DNA of 64,000 nucleotides from Protopterus annectens (GCF_019279795.1 NC_056738.1:400263097-400327096); one strand, 5' to 3'; positions 1 to 11,397 are shown, counted from the stretch's first letter. Notes: generated by a model not told the origin, from the letters alone. Program-made: numbers and translations.

Positions 1-505
1 TTGCATATAGTGGGAAATGCCTGAAACTTGCATACCCAAAATATATTATCTTAGTTCTACAGGTAACACACCCAAGTGCACCTAGCAAATGTACAATATG
101 AAGAACACAAAATAAATGCAGAATGCTTACCTCATTGTTATGTCACACACAAAAAAATGGTTCTCAGCCATGATGATTTATGCAATGAAATTCAGAATAC
201 CACTGCAACCAGTAGTTCATCCAACATGCTACTAGCAGAGCTTCCTCACATTCAGATAATCAATGCAACACTTATCAACATAGAAAAAGTAATTTACATT
301 TTGTTTCTGAATTCAAGTTAATTGTAAAATTAGTACAATACAACTAACATCTCCAGTACTCTAAAAATCCCACACACATTCTGCTTCACGTAGACAACTT
401 CATGTTTTGATCCTCCTATCCTTGTCCACAAAATTTTCTCTGATCTACATCAAAAATCAGACCTATCTCTGTGAATGGCTAACCTCACACACTCTCTTTC
501 TATAT

Positions 506-579
<74 letters not shown>

Positions 580-3500
580 GCTACTCTAAAACTAAAATTA
601 ACATTCTAGATGCACACAAATGCACACAATACAATCATACAAACACAAACACACACACTCATTCACAACCCTTCTGGCAGGAGTATATTTTTCAAGCACG
701 CTGCAGTAAGGATTGATTGATCCCATTCAATCAAAATGTACACAAATATGGTAACTTGAAAATTTCAAGGTGACAAATTGCTAAACCAACTCAAGTAACT
801 CCCTAAAGATGACTCAATCTGCTATAAATTTAGCAATACTTCCCACACTAAATGATTCTCCAACCTTTATCAAAAGGTTATCAAATAACATGTCTAAATT
901 ACAAACAAGCTAAAACAAGAGTGTGCAATTTACCCTCTTCTCCAAAACATATGCCATACTGTACTACTTCCTAAACATTATGTACAGCACCACTATTAGA
1001 AGCCATAATCTAAAAACTCCTCTATATGAAGCAATGCTCTTTTCTTTTAGTCAGACTTGCATCCAGAATCCACCCACCCACACACACATACCCACACTCA
1101 TATCACTGTATTCTTCTACCCTACCCCCAAGCTACTAGCTAACCTCCTCACTAATTGCATTTTCCTTAGCTTAACCCACGTTTAGCAACTCCCCACCTCA
1201 AGCCAGCAATACTAAATTCATGTTTTCCTCCTTCAAATCCAATCTAAAACACCTAGCCACATGCAACTGTTTCTAATCAAACTATGAATCACCCCACCAC
1301 ATATAAAACCACATCTAACCATACATCCATGAACATCTTATTTAACTTCTACCAAGTCCACATACCATAACTTTCCTTCATAAAGCACTAGTACTGCCAA
1401 TATTCCTGGAGCCTGTAAGAGACATAGTCCTTACCCATACAAACAACTCCCTCTCCTAATGCATTATAGCACTGAACCCTTTGGTTAAAAGTTTGCTTCT
1501 ACTGAACTGTGGATTTTGTTATACCTCCCCTACAATTTCAATGAGATGCCAGTCTAGCTTCCTGTTCTCCCATTAGTGATACCCAAAATGAGCTGAAACA
1601 TTTGCATTTTGCACTTTATGATTACGGGGAAGGAACATACAGTATTTTAAAATGATCACAAGTAGCAATATACAGCATTTTGCTTTTGATTCTCTGGATA
1701 TTCCAGGCACTATCAAAAGACTAGCAAACATTTTAAACGGACTATACACAAGTGAAAGAAAAAAAAAAAAAAAAAAAGAGGGCTACAGGGATGCAACACA
1801 GGCATTGCTTTGCTCATCATAAATGATACTTATTTTGTTGTTAAAAGCATCAACAGAAATACTATCAGACAAATAAAACTGATTTGACCTCAGCCCAGCC
1901 TTCCTTGTTTTGTAGTTTATAATTTTAGGGAAGCAACATAGAGTACTTTAAAATGGTTGCGAGAAAGTAACACTGCATTTTGCTTGATTAAAAAAAATGC
2001 ATTCTTTTCACAAATGCTATCCGAAATGGTAACAAAAAAAATGAATCATCAAAAGTATGTACTTAGCATAACAAAGACCAGTAAGAAGTGCAACTATCTT
2101 TAGCAACGTATTAGATTATATGTTGGAGGCATTATCACTGCTTGGTGCTCTAAGCTTAATAGCTGCCAGAACCACCACTCCTGATCTCATCTTACCTCTC
2201 TACCTGTAAGCCTCCTATTCTTTTGTGGTATTTCATTACATTTACAGCTGGATAAAGTGAACAGAAGTTACCCCCAGGAAAAGAAGAGGAAGGGAAAGGA
2301 AAAGTAAACAGACCAGCTACACTATAACCATTTTTTTTTTGGGGGGGGGGGGTCGGCTGTGCCTAACACATGCAGGCCATGAGTGGGAAGAGTTGGATGA
2401 GGAAGTTTTAACAAACATGTACACATATGACAGAGATGCATCTTTACGTTAAGTACATAGCTTTCATATTTGATAAGAAGTGGTCCATCAATGGTAATGT
2501 AGGATGGAGTCCCCATCTAATACACTTGGATTGTCCCAGTCACAAGAACATCTATTTGATAAGTGATAGCTCTGAGGGTGATGAGCTTACTGTGAAAGCT
2601 CAGGTTATAATGTTTACTGGAGGTGTTGAGGCTGGGTCATGTGACCTCTCTGCAAATATTGCCTATTGAGGTATTCCACCGGTATGTTGGAGAAGTGGCC
2701 ACTACTCTGGTGGAATGAGTTGTAGGAAGCACAAGTAGTGTTTTATCTTTCTTGTGATGGCAGAACTTTACAGAGTCTGATAATAAAATAGAGAGAGTTA
2801 CTTTAGACACCTGGAGTTATTTTCTTTGTGGGGCACAGGAAATAATCAGCTGGGCATTTCTAAACTTGTGTACTCTGTTTAAGACAAATCTTAGTACCTG
2901 GTGTTCATCCTTGCAAAAGAGGAGGTACTCACCCTTGACTGCACCGGATGGAAAAAAGGTAAGATCAATTGGTCTCTGTTGCCACTTTGAGCATGAAGGA
3001 TGGGTTCATCACACCCTTTCTATGTACAAGATCCAATAGAGGGCTTGAATGATGAGACTTGTATCTTAAAGGTCCGTCTGGCCAAGTTACCAGCCATGAG
3101 AAAAAATATTTTCCAAGTCTGGTATTTTAGGCTTTTTTTTTTTTTTTTTTTTTTTTGTAAACTGTAGGATGAAATAAAAGTCTCACAGAGGCACTATATT
3201 TCTGACTGGGAGTCTTAAACGGGTCTCATTGAGAAGAGTTTCCTAACATAAATGGAGGCAAGGGATGTGGCCTGGGAACTGGCATAAACATTTGAAACAG
3301 CTGCTATAGGTACCTTTATGGAGTAACTACGACCTTTTTAAAAACTTTACCAAGATCTTGCAGAACTTCCTCCAGTGGGGCTAACCTGGGATTCAGACCA
3401 CTCTGATTTTCCCAACTGATCATGCACTTCTGTTTGCTATTTGACTTTATTAATTTATTTATTTATTCTAGCAAAGAGTTTTTGAGATAAGGTTAGGATT

Positions 3501-4439
3501 TCTACAATTTCTGGGTTGTTGCCCACATTTTGAATTGGAGAAACCTTGCCAACAGCCGAACAAGTAGTCACGTGTTAATAACGGGAGAAAAACTCTTAAA
3601 AGGAGCTACTCAGAACATCCTACCTAGGAAGTGTAGTACTAGCAGTGGGAACCATAACTCATGTGGTCAAACCTGGGGCATTAGAATCAATTTGAAGTGT
3701 AGCCCGTTTCTTTTCTGGATTACTTTGCCTACAGGGACATTGAAAGGAAGACAAAGTAGATCTGATGGCCACATCTCCATCATGCCATTTTTTAAAGTGT
3801 CATATGGCAATGGGACAACAGAGTAGAACTGATGACACTCCTTTCTATTGGGAAGCTGAAAAGGTCCATCAGTGATAAGCCCCATCTGTGAAAGTTTCTG
3901 TTGCCCATGCTCTGGTCTACTGACCATTCATGAAGTATTAGCAAGTTCATAATGGTTAGTATGCACAAAGTGAAAAGCGCATTGGAAAAAAAGTTATGTG
4001 ATGTCACTGCAGTAATGACTCTTGGGAAGACTGCTAGGGCTTACAGACCACTGGAAGGTTGGCTCTTGGAAGAGCTTAGAGTCAGCAATCATTAAAGAAT
4101 GGTCATGACAGTCCCTGCCCTGGCCCTAGATGCAAGATTTAGACTTTTTTCCTATGCATTTTGCCCCCATGATTGCCAGCCATCAAAACTCCCTTCCATC
4201 AGACTTCACACATTTCCTCCCCACCACACAGGGAACCTACCCTTCTGTTTGGATGAGACCTGCCCAAAGTAGACCATGATCCAGGCAGCCATGAGGCCAC
4301 TTTGTGTCCACTGCAGTCTTCTTCATCTTTCTCAGACCAGTAGCGGAGGTCATCAGTCAGCTGGTTAAGTCTGGCTTAGCCCCCACATTGGGACCCTGAA
4401 GGTAAGGACAAGCATATCTAGCACTGCCTCATGAAACAC
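1..4439. other. Intergenic or intronic DNA, no gene seen
   Basis: No open frame longer than about 125 codons occurs here, and none resembles a known protein. The stretch is AT-rich with scattered homopolymers: an A-run at about 1757-1777, a T-run followed by a G-run at 2331-2352, and a T-run at 3133-3156. Old, unrecognised repeats may be present. The last few hundred bases may include the decayed terminal repeat of the minus-strand DIRS copy to the right, but I could not align it. Confidence 0.5.
507..577. repeat. (CA)n microsatellite
   Basis: About 35 uninterrupted CA units, flanked by further short CA-rich stretches to about 660. The open frame across it encodes only a Thr-His repeat and is not a gene. 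Confidence 0.97.
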
Positions 4440-4565
4440 TCCCAAAAAACTGCAGCCCTTCCTATACTGAGGAGGTGATTCTGGACTTTTTAATGTAAGT
4501 ACCTAACTCCCCGGGGTGGTGACTTGAACAATCACATTACTGTAATGACGGTCTATGCCCTTCTA

Positions 4566-4597
4566 TTGGAGCATGCATTTTCCTTCGCATGCTCCAA
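4566..4597. repeat. Perfect 11-bp inverted repeat
   Basis: Arms TTGGAGCATGC and GCATGCTCCAA are separated by 10 bases and could form a stable hairpin. It lies just downstream of the recombinase remnant of DIRS copy F. No function can be assigned. Confidence 0.6.
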
Positions 4598-4724
4598 CAG
4601 AAGTTGGTATTACTTGCCTAAGTGGACAAGGCAAAAGTCATTTCTAGGTCAGATCATGGTGGATGCAGTGCCAGTAACCATCAAAGACCACTTATCAACT
4701 AGGAACCACACCCTTCCCTCCCAG

Positions 4725-4825
4725 GACAGGCAGTTCCATCAAATGCCAGAGACACAACTTGAACTCAGGTCACCCAGGCTGGAGATCAGGGCTTTATCTC
4801 CCAGTGACATTGGAGTTGGCATCCA
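4725..4825 (-). repeat. Possible tRNA-derived SINE fragment
   Basis: On the minus strand there is an A-box-like stretch (GTCACTGGGAGATAAAGC), then after about 20 bases a B-box-like stretch (GACCTGAGTTCAAGT). This is the spacing of a tRNA-type internal pol III promoter. It interrupts copy F directly after the recombinase tyrosine region, which supports an insertion. Target duplications were not resolved, so this is tentative. Confidence 0.3.
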
Positions 4826-5268
4826 AGACCCAGACTGTAATGCTTGGAAAAGAAATGGACAGATGTTCACTTACTTGCTTCTAGGAGTGAATGTGTGTTG
4901 ATATGATCCATTTGCTCCCTGGCTTCTCCCTTTGCAAAGGAAATGAACTACTCATCCAATTTTATGACTTGCTTTGTTCTGTCTAGATAAGAATGGCACA
5001 GATAACTGTGGGTTTAAGAAATGAGGATCTCTTCCTCTTATTCTGGGAGTCTGGGAAGAAAACTGAAAGGTGAATAACCTAATTCTCGGATAACGTTGGT
5101 GCACGACACCTTTAGGTCTGAAATTCTAGCATAAGTCATTGCTGCCATTAGCAAAGCAGTTTTCCAAGAGAAGAATTTGTGAGATGTGAAGGAGTTGTCT
5201 TGGGGGGAGCTAGTTTTTCTAACACAGTTTTTTAAGTCTCATGGTGGAGTGATTTCTCAACTCTTTCA

Positions 5269-5271
<3 letters not shown>

Positions 5272-5309
<38 letters not shown>
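5272..5309. repeat. (CT)n microsatellite
   Basis: About 19 CT units followed by a C-rich tract at about 5331-5351. It lies inside the decayed recombinase of DIRS copy F, so it probably expanded after the element died. Confidence 0.95.
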
Positions 5310-5311
<2 letters not shown>

Positions 5312-5443
5312 ATGGACCCAAGTGCAGGACTCCCCCCACCCCCACCCCCACACGGAACAGTTTTACTGACAAGTGGGAATAGTCATGGATCCCAAGGGAG
5401 ACTAGCTGAAATGAATGACATGCTCACATTTAGTAAAGCATAA

Positions 5444-5724
5444 TTTAGTTGTTTGTTTTTAAGCTTTTCCCGGTTAGGGGTCGCCACAGTGGAACTCCAG
5501 TCTGCTGATGATTGGCAGTAGATTTTCACAAATGCCGAGGTGCCAGCTCGACGTTCAACCTTCAACGAAGGCATGCCCATTTCCGCATGTCTTTCGACCG
5601 CCCACCCAACCGTGGGGAGGACATACAGACTCCACATAGAAGGCACTCCCAGCACTTCAGCTGAGAATAGAACAGGAGAACCTCTTGCTGTGAGGCAACA
5701 ACGCTACCGCTGCACCACAGCAGG
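5444..5724 (-). mobile_element. tRNA-derived SINE, minus strand
   Basis: Read on the minus strand it starts with a tRNA-like head (GGTGCAGCGGTAGCG, then CCTCACAGCAAGAGGTTCTC). This resembles the widespread fish/amphibian repeat whose consensus includes a 'cctcacagcaagaagg' block. It continues with a GTGGAGTCTGTATGTCC block and ends in an A-rich tail. Imperfect 10-bp flanking repeats, TAAAGCATAA (5434-5443) and TAAGGCATAA (5725-5734), look like a target-site duplication with one change. The host sequence is the recombinase of DIRS copy F, whose reading resumes on each side. Family assignment is from memory of the consensus. Confidence 0.65.
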
Positions 5725-5959
5725 TAAGGCATAAGATATCCCTTCTTTGTAAAAGTCTAACAAGTAGAGGAGGACCAAGGAACGTTCTGGGAGGAGTGCT
5801 AAATAACCTATGCTACCAGCAGTAAAGTCCTCGAATTTCGGTATATTAGGAAACCCATGCTCTGTGCTAAGACTTCTACATACTGAAGCAAGAAGACCAA
5901 TTCTAACCTTCTCAGACTCAGCAGAAGGGAGAACCAGTGGTACTTTGGCCAGAAATAAG

Positions 5960-6620
5960 CTAATATTAGCAATTTTGGCCTGTGCCCCTATATCATATGC
6001 AGTACACCAAGGATTAACAGCACTGAAGAAAAGGCGTCAGAAACAGACCTTCACAGGTTATTAGAAATGCATCTATCACCCAGGTCCCAGTTGTTGGTAT
6101 CCTGATGTAAAACTTCCATAGTTGTCTGTTCTCAACAAAAAAATGTCTACTTCTGGCACACCCTGCCTGTGGACTAGGTCAAGAAATATGCTTCAGTTCA
6201 GCATCCATTCATGCAGACCTGCTTCTGTTCTGCTCAGCTGTCCTGTCAAGGCATTTTCCTAAGATGGGAAGTTTGATGCTCTAAGGGTCAAGTCTGGTTC
6301 CTGGGCTAGATTTCCAGGCTTGCACAACTAGTCTGCACAACAGGTACATGTGTGTTCCTTCCTGTTCATGATGTGCCGCATGACTGTGGTGTTATTTGTG
6401 TAGATGTTTAGATTTGTCTATTGCCAAATCTGTTAGAAGGCCTTGTTGGCTAGAATGACCACCATCACTTTTTTATGCAGATGTATCTTTTCCTGACAGC
6501 CCTACACTAAGGTTTTCTATCTTCCTGTTCCCCATGTGTTAACCAGGCTATGTCAAAGGAGTCCATGGTGAGGGCCTGGATACCTAGGACTAGTATAACA
6601 GTACATCCCGATAGACGTAC
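5960..6620 (-). pseudogene. DIRS copy F RNase H and methyltransferase-like remnant
   Basis: Minus-strand fragments match the RNase H of copies B and C: a stretch ending HSLVNTWGT corresponds to the first catalytic region, and INNTTVMRHIMNRKEHT to the DNTTVMWYINKQGGT block. A region similar to KFCSRTYHPQAWKVDALSF (about 6060-6120) belongs to the methyltransferase-like domain that follows RNase H in DIRS elements. Multiple stops are present. Confidence 0.7.
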
Positions 6621-7149
6621 ACCATGATAGTTCCTTTCTATGCAAAGAAAAACGGGGATTAGACACTAGTGAATGAATATAATGGCATCACCACTTTATC
6701 ATATACCATTGAAAATTCCTCATCTGCAACTTTACCAGGGGTGCCATAAGGATGTGAGAGGCCATGTAACCCAGTATCCTCATAAATTCTCCTTGCTGAG
6801 ATCTGATTTTAATGGATAATTGTTTTGATGTAATGGAACAGAAAGTGCACTTTGCTTGAAGGGAAATGCCTTCTGTTACTCTGTGTCTAGCAACTCTCCT
6901 AGAAATAGGACTTGCTGTGTGGGTAAGAGATGGGAACTTGTCAGATTTATACAGAAACCCTAGGACTGGGAACTATGACAAGGTAAACTGTACAGCCTTC
7001 TCGATTTCCTCAAGGAAGACTTGCTTGTATGAGGCAGTCATTAAGGAAAAAGCTCAAGGACTGGAAATATGGCAGGGTACACTGTAAAGCCTTCCCTATT
7101 TCCTCAAAAGGGATGATTTGTATGATGTACTTGTCCGAGTATGCACATA

Positions 7150-7411
7150 CAGTGGATATAAAAAGTGTATGCACCCCTGTTAAAATGCCAAGTTTTTGTG
7201 GTACAAAAAAAATGAACCACAATAAATCATTTCAAAACTTTTCCCACCTTTAATGTGACCTATTACCTGTACAGTTCAATTGAAAAAAAAAATCTGTTAA
7301 GGGGAAAAAATAAAAAATGTACAATAAGCTGGTTGCATAAGTGTGCACACCCTTAAACTAATACTTTGTTGAAGCACCTTTTGATTTAATTACAGCATTC
7401 AGTCTTCTTGG
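7150..7411 (+). repeat. Left terminal inverted repeat of the Tc1-like element
   Basis: This is complementary to 8488-8754 with a small number of mismatches. It includes GTATGCACCCCTGTTAAAATG near the tip and extends into the last codons of the transposase gene. Confidence 0.9.
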
Positions 7412-8398
7412 ATAGGAGTCTTATCAGAATGGCACATCTTGGCTTGGTAATATTTGCCTACTCTTCCTTGCAAAAGTGCTCCAAATTTGTCAGATTGTGG
7501 GGGCGTCTCTTTGCACAGCCCTCTTCAGGTCACCCCACAAATTTTCTATTGGATTTAAGTCTGGGTTCTGGCTGGGCCATTCCAAAACTTTAATTTTCTT
7601 CTTGTGAAGCCATTCTTTTGTTGATTTGGATGTATGCTTGGGGTCACTGTCATGCTGAAAGGTGAAATTCCTCTTCATCTTCAGCTTTCTAGCAGAAGCC
7701 TGAAGGTTTTGGGCCAAAAGCGAATGGTATTTGGAACTATTCATAATTCCCACCACCTTGACTAACATCCCAGTTCCAGCTGAAGAAAAGCAACCCCAAA
7801 GCATGATACTGTCACCACCATGCTTCACCGTGGGAATGGTGTTCTTTTGGTGATCCAAAGAGTTGTTTTTGCACCAAACGTACCTTTTGGCATTGTGGCC
7901 AAAAAGTTCAACTTTGGTCTCATCAGACCAAAACACATTTTCTCACATGCTTTTGGGAGACATGATGTACTGTTTTGCAAATTTTAGCCAGGCCTGGATG
8001 TTTTTCTGTTTAAGAAAAGGCATCAGTCTTGCAGCCCTACACCATAGTCCAGACATATGGAGAATACGGGAGATTGTTGCCACATGCAGTACACAACCAG
8101 TACTTGCCAGAAATTCCTGCAGCTCCTTCAGTGCTGCTGTAGGTCTCTTGGCAGCCTCCCTGAACAGTTTTCATCTTGTCTTTTCATCAGTTTTGGAGGG
8201 ATGTCTAGTTCTTTGCAACGTCACTGTCGTCCCAAAGTTTTGCCACTTTTTGATGACTGTCTTCACTATGTTGCATGGTATATCCAATGCTGTGGGAATC
8301 GTTTTGTAACCTTCTCCTAACTGATACCTTTCAGCAATGAGATCCCTTTGATGCTTTGTAAGCTCTCTGCGAACCATGGCTTTTGCTATATCAGGCAA
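7358..8398 (-). pseudogene. Tc1-like transposase, stop-ridden
   Basis: The frame is 346 codons on the minus strand from the ATG at 8398 to TAG at 7358-7360, the usual transposase length. The N-terminal part (MPDIAKAMVRRELTKHQRDL) begins the paired-like helix-turn-helix region. The DD34E catalytic triad is visible as the Asp of WSDETK, the first Asp of HDSDPKHTS, and the Glu of NPIENLW, with 34 residues between the last two. The frame is never shifted but carries in-frame stops at 8171-8173, 7943-7945 and 7490-7492, plus a TGA-TAA pair near 7429. It is therefore inactivated by point mutation only. Confidence 0.93.
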
Positions 8399-8487
8399 CT
8401 GAGTAAATGTCAGGAAAGGCCTACTAGGACAGCTGAATTTTATTTGGGGTTAATCAGAGTCTCTTTAATTGATGGCAGGTGTGTACC

Positions 8488-8754
8488 CAAGAAGACTGAA
8501 TATTGTAATTAAATCAAAAGGTGCTTCAACAAAGTATTAGTTTAAGGGTGTGCACACTTATGCAACCAGCTTATTGTGCGTTTTTTATTTTTTATATTTT
8601 TCCCCTAACAGATTTGTTTTTCAATTGAACTGTACAGGTAATAGGTCACATTAAAGGTGGGAAAAGTTTTGAAATGATTTATTGTGGTCTCATTTTTTTA
8701 CATCACAAAAAACTGGCATTTTAACAGGGGTGTGTACACATTTTATATCCACTG
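8488..8754 (-). repeat. Right terminal inverted repeat of the Tc1-like element
   Basis: Inverse partner of 7150-7411. It lies upstream of the transposase start codon, where transposase binding sites would sit in an active copy. Confidence 0.9.
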
Positions 8755-10157
8755 TATATATGTGCCCTTGGTTCTGCAACCTGCAATTATTACAGCCAGA
8801 CACTTAGTAAATACCCTGGGTACAGAAAACAAACCAAAAGGCAGGTAGGTAAATGGGGTAATAGGAATCTGAGGAACCAGCTTATATGAAAATATGTCCT
8901 GGGTGACCAAAGAGGCTTTTGAAAGGAGCAGAAGTAAAAGGTTCTGCACGGTTAGCATCCTGAAATTTGGAACTTCTAGTAATTTGTCTAGTTTTGGTAA
9001 GCTGATATGGGCCTCCAGGTCGTCTCCTTTCTTGAAACGAGAAGGTTATGGAGCAGAATCCTGTACCTTTCTTTGCTACTCTTGCTCTAGGTGTAGTTGT
9101 TTACTAAAAATGGGGAGAATGCCTGAAAACTCTGGTCAGGTTTGGAAATGAAGTCTGCACTTCTGCCTTAGCATCTGTATGACCCAGCTGTTCTGAGTGA
9201 AGGTCTCCCAGTGTTTTATGAAGAGGCCCAACCTATCACCTATTTCTTTAAGGAGGAAGGGGGCACAAGGAGGGTTTAGGAGGACAGAGGCTCGGGTGAG
9301 ATTTGGCGGATGGGGAAAGGGATGAGCTTGTCTGACATACAGCTGTTCCCTCCCTCTGTCATAGTCTTGAGGGCTCATGGACTTTCCTTTTGGGTCAGAT
9401 TGCCTTTAGTTTTATTGTAATGGCCCCCTTACCCTTTTGAGCTTAACTCCATTCATACATAATGTACAGAGGTCAGTCTTCAGATGGGTAGTTCCTGCTG
9501 AACTTGGGTGCTTGAGAATGAAAAACTTGCTTAACTGATGGTTTTATTTTCTCTTTCTCCTCAACTATCTTGGATATGTTCTGTGTAGAAATGTCCAAAA
9601 AGAAGCTCCTTGCCCAATGGTACTTTGAGGAATTCCTGCTCTTATACAATCTGGGAGTGGCCGAGTCCTCAGTCAGGATAAGTTTCCTTAAAACAGATCC
9701 TGCCCTGTATAATACATGCACTGCATCATAGTTGCACTTTGTGAGATGCCTGGGAACTTGTGCACTGAGGCTACATAATTGTACCATCTCTCTTTTCAAG
9801 TCCTTGTCCTTTATCCCCTCTGTCTTTGCTTTCAAGCCGAGTAAGAAGTGATTCCAAATACTTACATGTATCCATCTGGCAGTTAAAGGTCCTGAAGTTC
9901 AGAGTAGCAGAGGTGTACACTTTCATCACAAACTGGTCAAGGAATTTACTCTGTCAATGGAAAGGGGACTCCTGGATGAAACTATAGTAGCTCCCTTGCT
10001 GGAATCAGACACCGCAACTAGATCATACAAAGGAATCATGAACTCTACAAAAGTGGTCTGGCTTCTTCAGAGCAGAGGGTCAGGAATGTGTCTCCACGGA
10101 TGCATTAGTAAATGCATCTTACAGTATGTTCATGACTGGAGGGTTGGCTAATGACTT

Positions 10158-10443
10158 TGTTTAAGAAACTTCTCTGTGTGGAAGATTTTAAGTCCATATA
10201 TCTCTATAATCACTGTATATTAATCAGATCAGACAATAGTAGTAAAAGTAGCGAACTTAAACTCGTCTTAAGTAAAAAAAAATAATAATATAAAATATAT
10301 AATTGTATAAAATTACTAAGTATTTGAAAGTAATCCAAGCAAGGCAGGCAGTCTGTTTCCAGTCGAAAATCCTTTATTAAGTACACAGACAAGTGATTCA
10401 AGTAAAACAAAAATAGAGTAATAGTTTCCTCACAAGCTTTCAA

Positions 10444-10495
<52 letters not shown>

Positions 10496-10731
10496 TTTTT
10501 ATCAGGCAAGGGAGTGGTATATTGTGCTGTAAAACAAAGTGTTATTGGTACACATATTAAATTCACATCCCTTCCCCCATCAGTGTGACATTTGAGCTGG
10601 TATAGCCCTACTTAAAATCTTCCACACAGAGAATTTTCTTACACTGTTTTGTTTTTGGACCCACTATACTTGTTTAGTGGGTTGTTTTGAGACTTCACGG
10701 GTACCATGGAGATTACTTGCTTTTTTTTTTT
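10158..10731. mobile_element. Unclassified 574-bp insertion with 10-bp target duplication
   Basis: CTAATGACTT is found at 10148-10157 and again at 10732-10741, and the DIRS F gag reading is restored when the intervening 574 bp plus one repeat are removed. Inside are near-identical inverted segments (TCTGTGTGGAAGATTTTAAG at about 10174-10193 and its inverse at about 10611-10632), an AT-rich core with a TA microsatellite (10447-10494), and a T-run next to the right duplication. It has no coding capacity. The family is unknown; a foldback-like or MITE-like element is one possibility. Confidence 0.75.
10447..10494. repeat. (TA)n microsatellite
   Basis: About 24 TA units within the 574-bp insertion. 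Confidence 0.95.
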
Positions 10732-10993
10732 CTAATGACTTAGTTTTGGGCAGGACCAGAAAAATCCCTGTACCTGACCTGGGCCTAGGAAATTTCTTTA
10801 GTCTCCCAATTTAAGAATGACTTAATTCTAGGTGGGTGTCCCCAAATGAGACATTTGAGGATAAGTCATCCTCTTCACAGTCAGACTCATAACTGGAAAG
10901 GGTAGGGATTTGGTTGATGTCAGAACCCTCCTGGGAAAGCTCACTTTTTCTTCTTCAGAGAAGGGACTCCAAATGCCACATTTGAGGCAAGAT

Positions 10994-11055
10994 GCCTAGA
11001 TTTCAAAAGGCCCATAAAGTCTTTGCCTAGATTTCAAAAGGCCCATAAAGTCTTT
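10994..11055. repeat. Tandem duplication, two 31-bp units
   Basis: The unit beginning GCCTAGATTTCAAAAGGCCC occurs twice in perfect tandem (start positions 10994 and 11025). Perfect identity inside otherwise decayed sequence suggests a recent slippage event. Confidence 0.95.
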
Positions 11056-11275
11056 GACCACCTAAAAAAAATTCCAAGAGGAAGCCAAGGAGGTGGGCAG
11101 AACAAAGGGCCTACCAAAGTCAGGCTGAGTCAAGTTGGCAGATGTACATTTAGGGTTAGACTGTTCGATCTTACGTTAAAAAATGGAGACCACCATGGAG
11201 GCCTGGGTCATGACAGAATGCTTGAGACATCAATCTGATCACCACTGACATCTCTGTATTAAACGTAGTGTGGAA

Positions 11276-11397
<122 letters not shown>

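Larger units (their letters stand above)
4850..5960 (-). pseudogene. DIRS copy F tyrosine recombinase remnant
   Basis: Minus-strand fragments match the recombinases of copies B and C. An N-terminal stretch ending LLYLLDFYKEGISYA (about 5735-5800) corresponds to the core-binding domain. SWKTALLMAAMTYARISDL (about 5130-5200) covers the first catalytic arginine. A stretch near 4930-5000 includes YLDRTK, and SVHFFSKHYSLG (about 4850-4890) contains the nucleophilic tyrosine position. The His-x-x-Arg motif is not recognisable. A SINE splits the N-terminal part at 5444-5724. There are several stops and frameshifts, so it is not functional. Confidence 0.75.
7150..8754 (-). mobile_element. Tc1-like DNA transposon
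   Basis: It starts CAGTGGATATAAAAAG and ends in the inverse, with TA on each outer side (7148-7149 and 8755-8756), the target of Tc1/mariner transposons. Terminal inverted repeats are about 265 bp (7150-7411 and 8488-8754), long for the superfamily. One transposase is encoded on the minus strand. The element is 1605 bp and lies in the RT of DIRS copy F. Stops in the transposase indicate that it is dead. Confidence 0.95.
6600..9378 (-). pseudogene. DIRS copy F reverse transcriptase remnant, split by Tc1
   Basis: The fragment RLGLFIKHWETFTQN (about 9160-9250) matches the start of the RT region of copy C. PFGLFSVPRVFTKCLAVII (about 8760-8850) matches the conserved PFGLSTAPRVFTK motif. After the Tc1-like insertion, FLNDCLIQA (about 7010-7040) matches the catalytic YLDDCLIQA block, with the aspartate pair degraded to N-D. 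ILGYMASHILMAPLVKLQMR (about 6730-6790) matches the RT thumb region. The reading resumes across the Tc1 insertion, so the transposon landed inside this RT. Confidence 0.8.
9473..10960 (-). pseudogene. DIRS copy F gag remnant
   Basis: Minus-strand reading gives YESDCEEDDLSSNVSFGDT (about 10850-10905), the acidic segment before the gag core. Past the 574-bp insertion come LANPPVMNI and KPDHFCRVHDSF (about 10070-10150), matching the PPV and KPDRYYRV blocks of copies B and C. The next stretch is open from 9835 to 9473 and aligns with the C-terminal half of gag, including CNYDAVHVLYRAGSVLRKL and ending APKFSRNYPSED (copy C: PPKFSRNWPTKG). The reading either side of 10158-10731 joins exactly, so that segment is an insertion. 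Confidence 0.8.
4440..11000 (-). mobile_element. Ancient DIRS retrotransposon copy F, minus strand
   Basis: Read on the minus strand from about 11.0 kb down to 4.4 kb, translated fragments follow DIRS order: gag, reverse transcriptase, RNase H, methyltransferase-like domain, tyrosine recombinase, and then a trace of the internal complementary region near 4440-4520. The fragments align in order with the better preserved copies B and C in this window, but carry dozens of stops and frameshifts. Three later insertions cut the copy: a SINE (5444-5724), a Tc1-like transposon (7150-8754) and a 574-bp element (10158-10731). The number of lesions makes it the oldest DIRS copy here. Outer limits are approximate because no terminal repeat could be aligned. 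Confidence 0.8.

Noticed and set aside
407-589. Open frame over the CA repeat encoding poly Thr-His
   Set aside because: Produced by a dinucleotide repeat; no coding signal.
4725-4825. A functional tRNA gene on the minus strand
   Set aside because: A- and B-box-like motifs are present but no acceptor stem or anticodon arm can be paired; a SINE head is the better reading.
10210-10566. 118-codon minus-strand frame with Tyr-Ile repeats
   Set aside because: Translation of the TA microsatellite and AT-rich DNA inside the 574-bp insertion.
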